64,000 bases of DNA from Sycon ciliatum (GCF_964019385.1 NC_088646.1:10216080-10280079), one strand, 5' to 3'; shown: positions 51,580 through 61,906, numbered from the stretch's first letter. The notes: a model not told the origin generated them from the sequence alone. Program-made: numbers and translations.

Positions 51580-52019
51580 GAGTGCAACGAAAATGAGTTC
51601 AAGCCAAGTCCCACGGGACAAAGACTAATGTCAACTTTCACTGGACGACGACGAGAATAGTACTTCAAAGTAAGATAGCGGTCTAACTACAATTCGAAGC
51701 AGCACACCACCCAACCTGAGTGGATATTTTAATTATTTTTGATCCATCCAAGTGAGTGGCGAGATATTTCTGATCCCCCCACCGAGTTGGCCGCGGTGTG
51801 CTGCTTTGCTGCTTCGAATTTACAAAGTATGTCAACTGTCAATGGACGATGACGAGACCAGTAAGATATTTGACAAGTCGGTAACTACAATTGTGCTGCT
51901 TCGAATTGTAGTTGGACCGCGTTGTCAACCATCTTACTGGTCTTGTCATCGTCCAGTGACAGTTGACATACAGTACGTTGTCCCGTGGCACTTGGCTTGA
52001 ACTCATCTTTGTTGCACTC
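51580..52019. repeat. long imperfect inverted repeat, 440 bp
   Basis: Outer arms GAGTGCAACGAAAATGAGTT and the inverse of AACTCATCTTTGTTGCACTC. Inner arms share TCACTGGACGA and CTACAATTCGAAGCAGCAC. A further inverted pair (TTCGAAGCAGCACAC) suggests a nested rearrangement. Confidence 0.7.
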
Positions 52020-52195
52020 ACCTCTTTGGTCTCTCCTTATTCCTTAATAGAACCCTCCGAGTTGGAAGGCTGTTGGTTAGCGCTTCGGAGATGTGTTGGA
52101 GCTAGGTGTCAGGTCGTCGAATGTCTCAGTACTCTGGCAGTGTTGTGCCTAGTTTAGTTGTTGCACTTTTCTGACTGTATAATATACATGTATGC
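52020..52195. repeat. half copy of the 46881 fold-back family
   Basis: Contains GTTGGAAGGCTGTTGGTTAG, GTTGGAGCTAGGTGTCAGGT and CGAATGTCTCAGTACTC in the same order as the right arm of 46881-47351. Confidence 0.75.
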
Positions 52196-52227
52196 TAAGT
52201 TGACAGTGAAGTTGTGATACGTATAAT

Positions 52228-52530
52228 CAAGAGTAGATAAACAAGAGTGTGCAACTCCGGATGGATTGGCCCACGGCGGAATTTTTTGTTGACGTAATCT
52301 TTTCGACGACGCACGCGCTGCGAGCCTTTTGGAGAGTTTTCCCTCGTGCACTTGGCTGGGCTTTACACTACAAGGTCGGTGCCCAGCACGTGCTCTCACA
52401 CTGCTCTGCGGCAAAGCCGCGTTTCTCTGAAAAAAGGTGACGTAAACAAAAAATTCCGCCGTGGGCGCGGGGTATCTGCAGATTGTGCAGGAGAGATCCG
52501 GAGTTGCACACTCTTGTTTATCTACTCTTG
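52228..52530. mobile_element. CAAGAGT-family MITE, 303 bp, copy A
   Basis: Inverted ends CAAGAGTAGATAAACAAGAG, continuing TGTGCAACTCCGGAT. An inner inverted pair, CCCACGGCGGAATTTTTTGT, lies near both ends. It is flanked by GTATAAT (52221-52227 and 52531-52537). Confidence 0.9.
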
Positions 52531-52537
52531 GTATAAT

Positions 52538-52840
52538 CAAGAGTAGATAAACAAGAGTGTGCAACTCCGGATCTCTCCTGCACAATCTGCAGATACCCCG
52601 CGCCCACGGCGGAATTTTTTGTTTACGTCACCTTTTTTCAGAGAAACGCGGCTTTGCCGCAGAGCAGTGTGAGAGCACGTGCTGGGCACCGACCTTGCAG
52701 TGTAAAGCCCAGCCAAGTGCACGAGGGAAAACTCTCCAAAAGGCTCGCAGCGCGTGCGTCGTCGAAAAGATTACGTCAACAAAAAATTCCGCCGTGGGCC
52801 AACCCATGCGGAGTTGCACACTCTTGTTTATCTACTCTTG
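52538..52840. mobile_element. CAAGAGT-family MITE, 303 bp, inverted copy B
   Basis: Nearly identical to copy A but in the opposite orientation and the same length to the base. Only a few substitutions are visible (for example near 52807-52811 and 52698). GTATAAT occurs again at 52841-52847, so the two elements are separated and flanked by three copies of one 7-bp target. Confidence 0.9.
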
Positions 52841-53154
52841 GTATAATCCATATGTTTTATTGGTTCTCGTTGCATGTGCTGTATTGTACCGGTATTGCAC
52901 TTGAAGAGAATGCGCGAATGGTTCATGAACACTTGTATTTTTATATATTTATAATACTCTTCAAAGTCCGAAGACAATGTTGAGTTGTCTCGGCTTGGAT
53001 GACGACTACGTCATAGCTGTATTGGATGACGTTTGGAGAAACAATGTGACACACTATAAGTATTGCACCCTGTAGATACATGTACATGTAGCTGCGATGT
53101 GTGACAATGACGGCATGTGATGTTAGCTGGCCTTTACACTGACTGGTACCATAG

Positions 53155-56100
53155 ACCAGGAGGATGCGACGGTAGCGCATTTGGACCTCCTAATACCGGA
53201 CTCCCCTGCTTCTGTCACCACGTTTGGTGTGTTTGACGGGCATGGAGGGGCAGCCGTGTCGCGAATGCTGTCGCGAGATGTTCCTGCCAGGCTGTGCGAC
53301 AGGCTAGCCCGTAAGTAAAAACTCCAAATGCAGCATGTCTATATAATATTATATTCTCTCTCTCTCTCTCTTGTATAAAGAAGCCTTGCTTGGTAGTTTT
53401 TAAACATGTTTTTCGATCATGACAGCATGATTGTATTGTTACAAGGCGAGGACCAAGAGTTCATTACCCCTGGGGGTTGAACTCTTGCGAGGACGCATAG
53501 TGCTCCTGACTACAACCATAACCCGGTTGGCAGAGTCCCGGTCTTGCGACCATTTGAACCAGGGAGTAGTGAAATACTTCATCACTCCCTTAGTATTGAC
53601 TCACATAGATTTTTGCCATACCTAAGCAGTCAAATATTCCTGCATATTTCACTCCTTAGGGCTATATTGACTGCTTATATTTGACTGCTTAGGGGTTGCG
53701 CAGTTGAACGGTGCCTAGTGCAGCATTGTCACTGCATGAGTAGGTGGTGGTGCAACGGTTGTGCAATCATAAAACCGGGATTCATGAGGTTATCGTTCTG
53801 GAATTTGAAATACGGACTGTTTGTCGTGATAAATCTAATATTGACTTCGTACTTGGTCAGTATAGGAAATAAAAACCTCGTAAAAGACCTCGGCTTCGCC
53901 TCGGTCTTTTACTCGGCTTTTATTTCCTATATTGACCTCGTACTCAGTCAATATTAGATACGTATTTTACTACTCCCTGGTTCGGACCCTCTTTACTCTA
54001 GCCTAGGGCCAGTAGGGCCTAGGGCTAGTAGGGGTTGGTTCATGTAGCGCCTACAGTACTAGCCAGTGGCACTAGTGCACTGTACAGGCTACACACCCAT
54101 TGTGTTTTTTTGGGTTTTTTCAATGTGATTTAAAAAAAACTATAACTAGGCCATCCAGAATTAATTCGTTGTTTCGGGTCACCCGACCGACCGTCTTTTT
54201 TCACCCGACCGCAAAATGTTTTTTTTATAGTGCATGCAAATGTACAAACTAGACTATGTACACACGCGACCCTAATAATAGCAGTCCAGATATCCACCTC
54301 AGAAGCAGCCATGGCTAGCCAAATGACAGGATGCAGCGCTTGGTGACGACGTTGTCTTCTATCTCCGATCCGCAATCGGTCCTGAAACAGCATCAGCTCC
54401 GCCACCTTGTCGCTATTTACAGAAGTTTTCAAAGTGAGAGCTGCTCGCCGGTCAGACTCGTTTGCCAGCGAGGCCAATATCTGGTCCTGGAGGGGACCTG
54501 GATCTGATGGGACAATGTCAATGACTGCGCTGGATTGTTTCCACTGCAGTCAGATTTGATCGACTGGCTAGATGGACAAAAGCTATTCGATGTACATGTG
54601 CATGGACGTAACCAAAATAAAAAATAAAATAAAATAAAAAATATACCCGACCGACCGACCCTGGTACGGATGAGTGAATTAAGTGACCCGAAACAACGAA
54701 TTAATTCTAGGTGGCCTGTAGCTTGTAGATCTATACGAGTTCATAACCCCCGTGCCCCGGGTGTTATGAACTCTTGATCTTGGTACAGTGGTCCCTCCGG
54801 CACCATTAATTTTGTGCCACGAAAATCTGCTGGATTAGGGAGGGTGCTGGATTAACAAATCTGATTTACTGCTGCAATGTGCATGAAGAGGACATTTTGG
54901 CTACTGAAAATTGTGCTGGTTTATCGAGGGTGCTGGATTATAAAGTGCCGGATTAGAGAGGGACGACTGTAGTAGATAACCGCCCGCCGCAAGAGAAGCA
55001 CAGTGTCAGTCTGCACCGGCGCGGTACGCTGTGCACCCGCAGAATAATGACAATAAATAACTACATGTAATACCATCACCAGGGAGTCGTAAAATACCCT
55101 GACTAATACATTATTACTTATAATTATCCAGTTTGGCATGTCACTCAAAGCATGCCATGAGCTAACGCTTCTGTTGACAGTTTCTCGCCATTGTTTACGG
55201 TCATGAGCTTGGGTCTGGGCGTTGCTGATGGTAAGTTCGACACTCTTGACTCGGATCTTTTCAGACCGTGAGTGTCGATCCGATGGCAACGCATTGGGGG
55301 GCGCCCGCGTGGCGTCTTGCTGTCATAGGTGTCAATGGCTAACATCAGTGCTTGGTATCATGGAGAGTTTGGGCCGTGTTGGACAACGTGGCCAAACCAT
55401 AGAAGTCGACGTTCTCTGCAAATAGAGGTAATAGGGATGTTATTTGTTTGGGAGTGCAGGTGACTATTGGTGATAATTATGATGAGGATGGTGGATATTC
55501 ATGAGAAATTTCAGCTTTTTCCTACGCCATATATCTAATTTGGAGGAAAGGGCTTTGGACAATGTCCAAAGGGAACAAATATAACAGAATGGCATGATTA
55601 AGACATTATTTTAAAATGCAGAAATGGGACACAAGAGAATGTCTCTTCCAAGCCGTGGATGAGAAGGCACGTCTGGCCGCAGAATATACTATTACTACTC
55701 TCATAGACTATAGACTATAGTTATCATGCCGGTTATTGCAATGATAGTGGACAAGCCTGCACGCTCTCAGTGATTGAAACACACACATGCACCCCCCCCC
55801 CCCCCACACACACACACACATCATGCACCCCCCCCCCCCACACACACACGCACATGCCCTCCCCCACATACAAATATATGTCCCCCCCCCCCCTCACACA
55901 CACATCATGGCAACGAAGCGAATTTTCTTGGTATTTGGGCGATATTTTGAATTCTCGGGAAAAAAATTGCTGAGAAGAAAAATTCGCACCATGTGTGCAA
56001 CCTTGGCGGTGAAGGGTGTCCGATTTTGGACGAAAATGATTTGGCAGCACTACATTTACATGTACATGCAATTGTTAGATTGACAGCACCGGCCCCCGGC

Positions 56101-59100
56101 TACACGTTGGTTACCTCCACTCGTTAACCTGCCTGCTGTTGATGCTGCCACGCAAACTAGTACTGGTCAAGAAAACTTGAATTTCATCTACAAACCTGAG
56201 CAACTGCTTCAATTTTGCTACACGTTGGTTACCTTCATCAGTACCGCTTGGAAATAACTCGTATGTTGTTGATGTTGTCACGTTAACTTTAACTGTAAAA
56301 AAACAAAAAAACAAAAAAAACTTGAATTTCATCTGCAAACCTAAACAACTACAAGTGCCTCAACCAGTATTAGTTTGCGTGGCAGCATCAACAGCAGGCA
56401 GGTTAACGAGTGGAGGTAACCAACGTGTAGCCGGGGTGTTCCGACGTGGTGAAGGCCTACCCATGGCCACGTCGGGACATCACCAACCCCGTCTACAGAG
56501 AGCACCACACTGTGACATCTCCACGACCCCGCATGCAATCTCCACCATGGGTTACTGCTGAGCTCAGGTCTGCTGTAAAACGCAAGCGTGATCTATACAG
56601 TGTGTACAAAAAATATCCGACAGCAGTAAATCATGCAGCTTATAACCGACAAAGGAATGCTGTAAAGCACCTGTCTCGGCAAGCACATCGTCAATATATA
56701 CGCTCCATCCAAGCATCACTAACGTCACCGAATCGACCTACACTCTTTCAGTTTGTGCGAGCACAGCGGCACACTTCCGGCCGTGTCATGCCCCAAACGA
56801 TGATAGCATCCGACGGTACGGTCGCCACGTCCCCCAAGAGCATAGCTGATGTTCTGAATACTCAGTTCACCTCATTTGGGCTACCTGATGATCCTTCGTG
56901 GCGCATTCCCCCTTTGTCCCAGTCGCCTTTCATATCTGTTCCGTTCCGTACAATCACTGTCACTACGTTTCAAGTTCGGAAATATCTGAAGCGCCTGAAA
57001 TGTGGAAAGTCTCCCGGCTCAGATGGGATCCCGAATGAAGTGCTGCAGTCTCTTGCACCATCAATAGCCTATCCTCTCGCCATTATTTTTAATATGTCAT
57101 TTCGAACTGGTACATTCCCACAGGATTGGAAATCCGCCATCGTGACACCGCTTTACAAGAATAAAGGCTCCCGTGCTTGCCCGGCAAACTACCGCCCCAT
57201 CTCTCTGCTGCGCACAGTTTCCAAACTTTGTGAGCGTATTGTATTCGATTCCCTCTACCTGCACATCGCGCCGGCTCTCTCACCAGCTCAGTCGGGATTC
57301 TGCCGTGGTGACTCAACTCAATACCAGGTGACTCGACTTGTCCAAGACATAGCGACAAAGAGGAACTGTGGGGAGCATGTGGGAATGGTGTTTTTCGACT
57401 TGGCTAAGGCATTCGACACCGTTTGGCATCGTGGCTTACTTGCCAAGTTGGAGGTCACCTTCCGGGTGGAGGATGCTGCCTTGCGTTGGATATCCTCGTA
57501 TCTGTCTGCTCGTTCTCAGGCTGTTCGCTTGTCTTATTTCTTGTCTGATCCCCTCCCTGTAACGTCTGGAGTGCCCCAAGGTTCCATTCTGGGTCCTTTG
57601 TTATTCTTGCTTTACGTTAATGACCTACCTTCAGTTGTCCCCGATGTTAGTTTGTATGCGGATGACACTGGCCTTATCTGTTCTGATTCCTCCCCTGCAC
57701 AATTACTCCTTACCATGCAGCATCGCATCAACAGCACTGTCATGTGGATGCAAACGTGGAAACTCCAGCCCAATTTAGACAAGACAGAAGCCATGTATAT
57801 TTCTTCATCCCCTCCTGATCAACCATTATACTTCCCTGACTCGACTATGCCTATCCGTGTTGTTACTCAGCACAAACATCTCGGTGTGATGTTTGACTGC
57901 AAACTCTCTTGGGCTGCACATGTCAACTGTGTATGCAAGCGAACCAGTTCAGCATTAGGGGTACTACAACCACATTGCACTCATTTGCCCATCCAGTGTA
58001 AACTATTATTTTATCAGTGCTATATTCTCCCTATATTCGACTATTGCGATACCGCTTGGTGTGGCCTTTCTGACATAACTCTGAACCAATTAGAAGTCCA
58101 CCATAGATTTATACTTAAAATTCTTTACAACAAGGATCGATGTTTTCCTTCGGATGCCCTTTATCGACTTGCACACACTTCTCCTCTCTCCGTTCGTCAT
58201 AAGCACCATCTCTGTACACTGGTTCATAAAATATTTCTTCATAAAACCCCTTCACACATGATGAAGTACAATTGGTTTTCGACAAGCTCAACCCGTAACG
58301 CGCTCATCCTGCCTCTTGTTAAGGTACTAGTACTCCTTTGTAGGGTCAAAAATCGAAGTTTAGAAATCGGCTTTTTTGACTCTTTCAGTGGACGCACAAG
58401 GCCCTAAACCTGTGGAATCCAAAATTTGAGGCGAATCGGCACAGTCTTTGCAAAGTTACAGGCCAGTGAAGTGCGTGGGTATGTACGATGTACGCACTGC
58501 AGCGTGACCATGCTAGCTGTCAGAAGAGCAAAAATGAGTACTCATGACTTGGCAAAAATTCAAATATTCGTTACCATGACTGCACAAAATGGCGACCCAG
58601 CGTAAAAACTGGGTTCCCTTGCGCTTTTTGCATCACAAACAGCAACTATTCTGCACTCGCTGTGCTGAGCTTGAAGATGGGAAACAAAAAAATGGAAAGG
58701 TAGATACTACGTTGCCAAAAAGAAGAAATATTATGGAAAGAAGCCTGAAACAGCTCCCGATCCTAACCCTGTTCCTGTGGAAGCGGAGCCAGAAGATATT
58801 GGACGTAGCTCTTCATTTGCAAAGCTCGTCGGCTGCAAACCCTGGTGGGAGCAGGAGACATCAGACAGCGATGGCGATGTTGGAACGGAGTCTGATACCT
58901 CACTGACCTCGAACCCAGACACGAGTGACAGCAGTGATGACAGTGATTGTTTCGAGGCTGATGAGCCCCATACTGGTGCGGGAAACGTATTTTCGACTTG
59001 GAGCAGCTGCAAGAGATTCTGCTGAAATGTGTGTGCAGTTTGTAAAGTTGGCGGTATCATTTTGGAAAAGGAGAGACAGCAAGGCTTAGGATCACACATG

Positions 59101-61354
59101 GTCATATCCTGTTCATCAGAATCATGTCCTGGTGCTAATGTCAAGTTTTCATCGTCCATAAGAACAAGATTTTTTGACGTCAACCGATGCTCCGTTTTAG
59201 CTGCCAGGCCCATTGGCCGAGGACACTCTGGTCTCCAGAAATTCTGTGCCATTATGGACCTCCCCAAGCCTGTCAACAAGACGAACTTCCAGAAAAACCA
59301 ACAAGCTGCAATTGAGGCTGCACACACGGTTGGCGAGAAAAGCCGCAACTACGCTGCCCAGCAGCTGTTAGCAGAAAATCCCGAAGCCAGAGGCCATCTA
59401 CAAGTTGCTGGTGCCTGTTTACCGAAGACTGGCAGACCAGGCACTTCTGAAACGGTGCTTGCTTGGTGCCACACAAAATGCCAAAGAAGCATTCAATGGT
59501 GTCGTGTGGCGCATGTGCCCGAAGGAAGTCAATGCAGGTCGCTGTGTGGTGGAGCTCGCTGCAAATCTTGCTACATGCACTTTCAATGATGGTGCCATGA
59601 GCCTTTGTCAAGTTCTTGAGAGAAATGTCGTGTTCTGTTGGCCATAACACACACCATCAAGGCACTGAAGAAGGAGGATACGGACCGCATTGCACATGCC
59701 GAAGTGGCCAGTTCAGCATTGCAAAAAAGCACAAGAAAGAAGAGGAGAAGAAAGAAAAAGGGCTGGGAAGAGCAAAGAACAGAGCAAGAAGGTGTCACAT
59801 ATGAGGCTGGGGGATTTTAGCTTGGTTTGGTGAGGTTTTGTTGCTGACATTACAGCTTATGCCTGCATTTTTGTCTGTTTTGGACCCCTTTTTTTCACTG
59901 TTTTTAGCCTACTGCGAGTGTGTTTTCTGAAGTTTTCTCTTGGATAAAGTGTCTGGACACCCCCCAAAGTATACATTTTTGGAAAGGTGATGCCCAGGCC
60001 TAGGGCACCTGGGTGTTTTCAAGAGCAACACTTTAACTGGAACAATCTTTGCCCTCTCTCAAATGTTGCAACACGGTCGCGTATTATATATGTTGTTTTA
60101 TAAGGTGTATTGTGCGTCCTTTGTTCCTTTGGATGGACTTCTGTTGACCCAGGTGCCCTTCCCCAGACCTAGATGGTTTGGATCCAACAAATTTGGACCC
60201 ATCAAATAGTCTTTTCCTGGACATTTTTTTAAGAAAATGTGTAGCCCGTCATATCGACAGAAAGTGTACATTCTGATTTACATTTTCCAAGGATCTCGCA
60301 AAGCATGACAATATATTTTCTGCTGTTGCAATCACTACCCTTTCATCTGTGTGTGGAGAAAATTTGGAGTGATTTGCTTGTGTGGGACCAAAGTAATGCC
60401 TCTTCTTGTGCGGTCGGCCCAGATACACCCGCGAAAAGAGTACTAGTACCTTAAGTCAGCCCAGTATCTAAAGTCCCCTTTGTTTTCCGGCTACTCTCAT
60501 TGGTTATCATTACCATACGGTCTGAAAACTTGTTCTTCTATTGGTCAGTTTAAAGATTTACTATCACAACTGAACTAGACGCAATAATTATCATCGAAGA
60601 ACATTCTCGAATACCTGGGTGATGCACGAATTTTGATAGTGCTCACTGCCGTTAATCGTTTTTCTTTGTAATTTTCCATTCATTTTCTGCTCTAATTCAT
60701 ATTTGCTTTGTTTTCCTAGCTTACTATTGCCGTGGCTGGCTCAACGCCCTTGTCTCAGGGGATTCTGTCCCTGCATTAGCTATGCTTGTCACATGCTATG
60801 AGATTGTGTCTAATAATAATAATAATAATAACCTTCTCGCGACAGTGTCATGGTGATGACAAAAAAACTGTTGACAGTTGACAAGCTGAGAGAAGGACGC
60901 CATGGGCAGAAGTTGGAAGAAAAAGAAAAAGAAGTCTTTATGCAAGTTAAAGAAAAAAACGAAGAAAACAAGACGACATCAGGAGTAGTCTCCTAACCCC
61001 CTAGCATCATGAGGGTCAGAACCGGGTGCGATACCCATATGGTTCAAATGGTCCGCAGGGACCGGGGCTCTGCCAACCGCGGAAGGTTGTAGTAAGGTCA
61101 CTGTTTCCGAACACAGTGTCCTTCACCTTGTTTCATGCTGTCAATCTAACAATTGCGTGAACTATAACAAGGTTTATCTAATACTGGTTTTTAACCAGTG
61201 TTAGGTTATATCATACACGTACATGTAGCTAATCTTGCTTGATCCCGATGATGTCATCTTCTGCTTGAACCAGGACATGGGTTAAATCATATGGACCATT
61301 GCCTACGAGAGGCATTTCACGACTCAGACGATCGCCTGCAGGAGAGACATTATG
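53155..61354 (+). CDS. PP2C/PPM-family phosphatase, two exons of a longer gene
   Basis: Exon 53155-53310 (acceptor ggtaccatag, donor GCCC|gtaagt) encodes QEDATVAHLDLLIPD and the diagnostic PP2C motif TFGVFDGHGG, whose Asp binds metal. Exon 61274-61354 (acceptor gcttgaaccag, donor TATG|gtgagt) encodes LREAFHDSDDRLQERHYG, matching the helix that follows in PPM enzymes and leads to the GSTA strand. The first exon ends and the second begins in compatible phase 1. The 5' exon(s) with the RxxMED strand and the remaining catalytic exons are not seen; they may lie outside the window or be missed. The 8-kb intron is filled with mobile elements. Which PPM subfamily is unclear. Confidence 0.75.
53454..53487. 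mobile_element. 34-bp terminal-only CAAGAGT-family element
   Basis: CAAGAGTTCATTACCCC joined to TGGGGGTTGAACTCTTG. It is flanked by the exact 7-bp duplication CGAGGAC (53447-53453 and 53488-53494). It sits at the edge of a SINE-like copy. Confidence 0.82.
53495..53559 (-). repeat. SINE-like dispersed repeat, copy 3 (truncated)
   Basis: Reverse-strand fragment with CTACAACCATAACCCGGTTG and GTCTTGCGACCATTTGAAC, trimmed on both sides by the neighbouring small elements. Confidence 0.55.
53560..53979. mobile_element. hAT-like fold-back MITE, 420 bp
   Basis: Ends CAGGGAGTAGTGAAATAC and, inverted, CAGGGAGTAGTAAAATAC. The left third is the reverse complement of 8263-8400, and the right third contains the same AATATTGACTTCGTACTTGG hairpin as at 8140, here with a longer loop (GACCTCGGCTTCGCCTCGG). 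Flanking octamers ATTTGAAC and GTTCGGAC agree at 5 of 8 positions, so the duplication has decayed. Confidence 0.82.
54149..54716. mobile_element. Harbinger-like TIR element, 568 bp
   Basis: Inverted ends GGCCATCCAGAATTAATTCG and GGCCACCTAGAATTAATTCG, continuing TTGTTTCGGGTCAC. CCGACCGACC repeats lie inside both ends. End motifs and length match the element at 24716. Flanking trinucleotides do not match clearly. The 115-codon minus ORF inside has no transposase features. Confidence 0.75.
54735..54776. mobile_element. decayed terminal-only CAAGAGT-family element
   Basis: GAGTTCATAACCCCC ... GGGTGTTATGAACTCTTG form a palindrome of about 40 bp. The flanks ATCTATA and ATCTTGG agree at 4 of 7 positions. 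Confidence 0.5.
54786..54969. mobile_element. TA-flanked Tigger-like MITE, 184 bp
   Basis: Ends CAGTGGTCCCTCC and, inverted, CAGTCGTCCCTCTC, next to TA. GTGCTGGATTA motifs repeat inside. Confidence 0.75.
55080..55101. mobile_element. possible 22-bp remnant of the CAGGGAG family
   Basis: CAGGGAGTCGTAAAATAC followed at once by CCTG. The flanks ACCATCAC and ACTAATAC match at 5 of 8 positions. It may be a terminal-only copy that lost one arm. Confidence 0.4.
55139..55440 (-). pseudogene. 3' end of a non-LTR reverse transcriptase, frameshifted
   Basis: Minus-strand pieces in different frames match the usual C-terminal end of RTE/CR1-like polyproteins: LLWFGHVVQ, then TPRGRPPMRC, then AHDRKQWRETVN. 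Stops and frame changes lie between them. It is unrelated in strand and sequence to the plus-strand retrotransposon at 56435. Confidence 0.6.
55790..55905. repeat. alternating C-runs and CA repeats
   Basis: Three blocks of poly-C (10-13) each followed by CA repeats and CATCATG or CATGCCC. Confidence 0.9.
56096..56434. repeat. inverted repeat just 5' of the RT element
   Basis: The arms, about 72 bp, start CCGGCTACACGTTGGTTACC and continue CTCCACTCGTTAACCTGCCT. They are nearly perfect and enclose about 195 bp that itself has a direct repeat (AACTTGAATTTCATCT). Confidence 0.85.
56446..58322 (+). pseudogene. reverse transcriptase ORF (Jockey/CR1-like), interrupted
   Basis: About 625 codons without a stop. 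Order: an N-terminal linker, KCGKSPGSDGIPNEVL (RT block 1), ANYRPISLL, QSGFCRGDST, FFDLAKAFDTVWH (catalytic Asp), GVPQGSILGPLLFLLYVNDL, and YADDTGL (catalytic Asp pair). These are followed by KHLGVMFD, the thumb and connection regions. All RT catalytic residues are intact. The frame breaks at a TTAA where a DNA transposon begins and resumes, in the same frame, after 60454, reaching a TAG at 60576-60578. The reading frame past 58323 up to 58407 is transposon sequence. Confidence 0.9.
58323..60450 (+). mobile_element. Kolobok-like TTAA element, internally deleted
   Basis: Inverted ends GGTACTAGTACTCCTTT and GGTACTAGTACTCTTTT, with TTAA on both sides (58319-58322 and 60451-60454). TTAA targets are used by piggyBac and Kolobok. 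The coding remnants are not piggyBac-like, and match instead the large invertebrate transposase family often labelled Mutator-like/Kolobok. 2,128 bp long. Confidence 0.8.
58589..59819 (+). pseudogene. transposase remnant lacking the catalytic core
   Basis: Frames switch several times. N-terminal pieces: MATQRKNW, an acidic SDSDGDVGTESD stretch, and Cys pairs (CAVCKVGG). A middle block reads NRCSVLAARPIGRGHSGLQK. After a junction near 59385-59390 the sequence jumps to YRRLADQALLKRCLLGATQN, AFNGVVWRMCPKE and the Lys-rich tail ending EGVTYEAGGF. In intact relatives a long DDE-type segment lies between the middle and C-terminal blocks; it is deleted here. Stops at 59023 and elsewhere also break the gene. 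Confidence 0.7.
61008..61195 (+). repeat. SINE-like dispersed repeat, copy 4
   Basis: GAGGGTCAGAACCGGGTGCG, ATACCCATATGGTTCAAATG, CCGGGGCTCTGCCAACCGCG, then the TTTCCGAACACAGTGTCCTT block and ACAAGGTTTATCTAATAC, as in copy 2. Confidence 0.65.
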
Positions 61355-61399
61355 GTGAGTTTTTGTTCTTCAGTCTTGCATTTATACTAGAAAGTGATA

Positions 61400-61680
61400 C
61401 CGTACTTCCGCACATATAAGCGCATGTGCTTATGTCCGGACAGAAGCGCACCCCCCAATTATAAGCGCATGTGCTTATATGTGAACACTATTGGTGAAAC
61501 ACCCGGGAGCTGAATATACTGCTAAGCATTGTGATAACACCGTTGTTTAGGGCACAGACAAACCTTTATTGCACATATAAGCGCATGGGCTTCTACACGA
61601 CCATGTTCACACAGCAACAAATCTTTTTTGTAGCAAATTTTCACATATAAGCCCATGGGCTTATATGTGGGGAAGTACGG
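61400..61680. mobile_element. TA-flanked Tc1/mariner-like MITE, 281 bp
   Basis: Inverted ends CCGTACTTCCGCACATATAA and CCGTACTTCCCCACATATAA next to TA. The motif ATAAGCGCATGTGCTTAT recurs inside as small palindromes. It lies just after the second phosphatase exon. Confidence 0.85.
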
Positions 61681-61906
61681 TAAATCTAAGACTAGTAACT
61701 AAGAGTCGATGTATGCATTGACCTCTAAGCACTGGGGGCATGCAATTTATTTTGAGGAAAAGTTCATGCTGATGCCGCCACCTTTGAGACATCACCTGCT
61801 TTGCAGGTAGACAACTACAATTTCCAATTTCCAATTTATAATATTGCTAGATACTGACTGTGACATGTAATGGTGAATGATAATAATAATAATAATAATA
61901 ATAATA

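Larger units (their letters stand above)
56435..60830 (+). mobile_element. 5'-truncated non-LTR retrotransposon with an internal insertion
   Basis: A reverse transcriptase ORF, an AT-rich 3' tail, and a terminal (TAA)n run (60805-60830) of the kind left by several Jockey/I/CR1-group elements. The apurinic endonuclease domain is missing, so copying stopped early or the 5' end was replaced by the inverted repeat at 56096. The ORF is interrupted near its end by the element at 58323-60450. Confidence 0.85.

Noticed and set aside
58323-58407. Native C-terminus of the reverse transcriptase
   Set aside because: These codons are transposon sequence read through from the RT frame; the genuine end of the frame lies after 60454.
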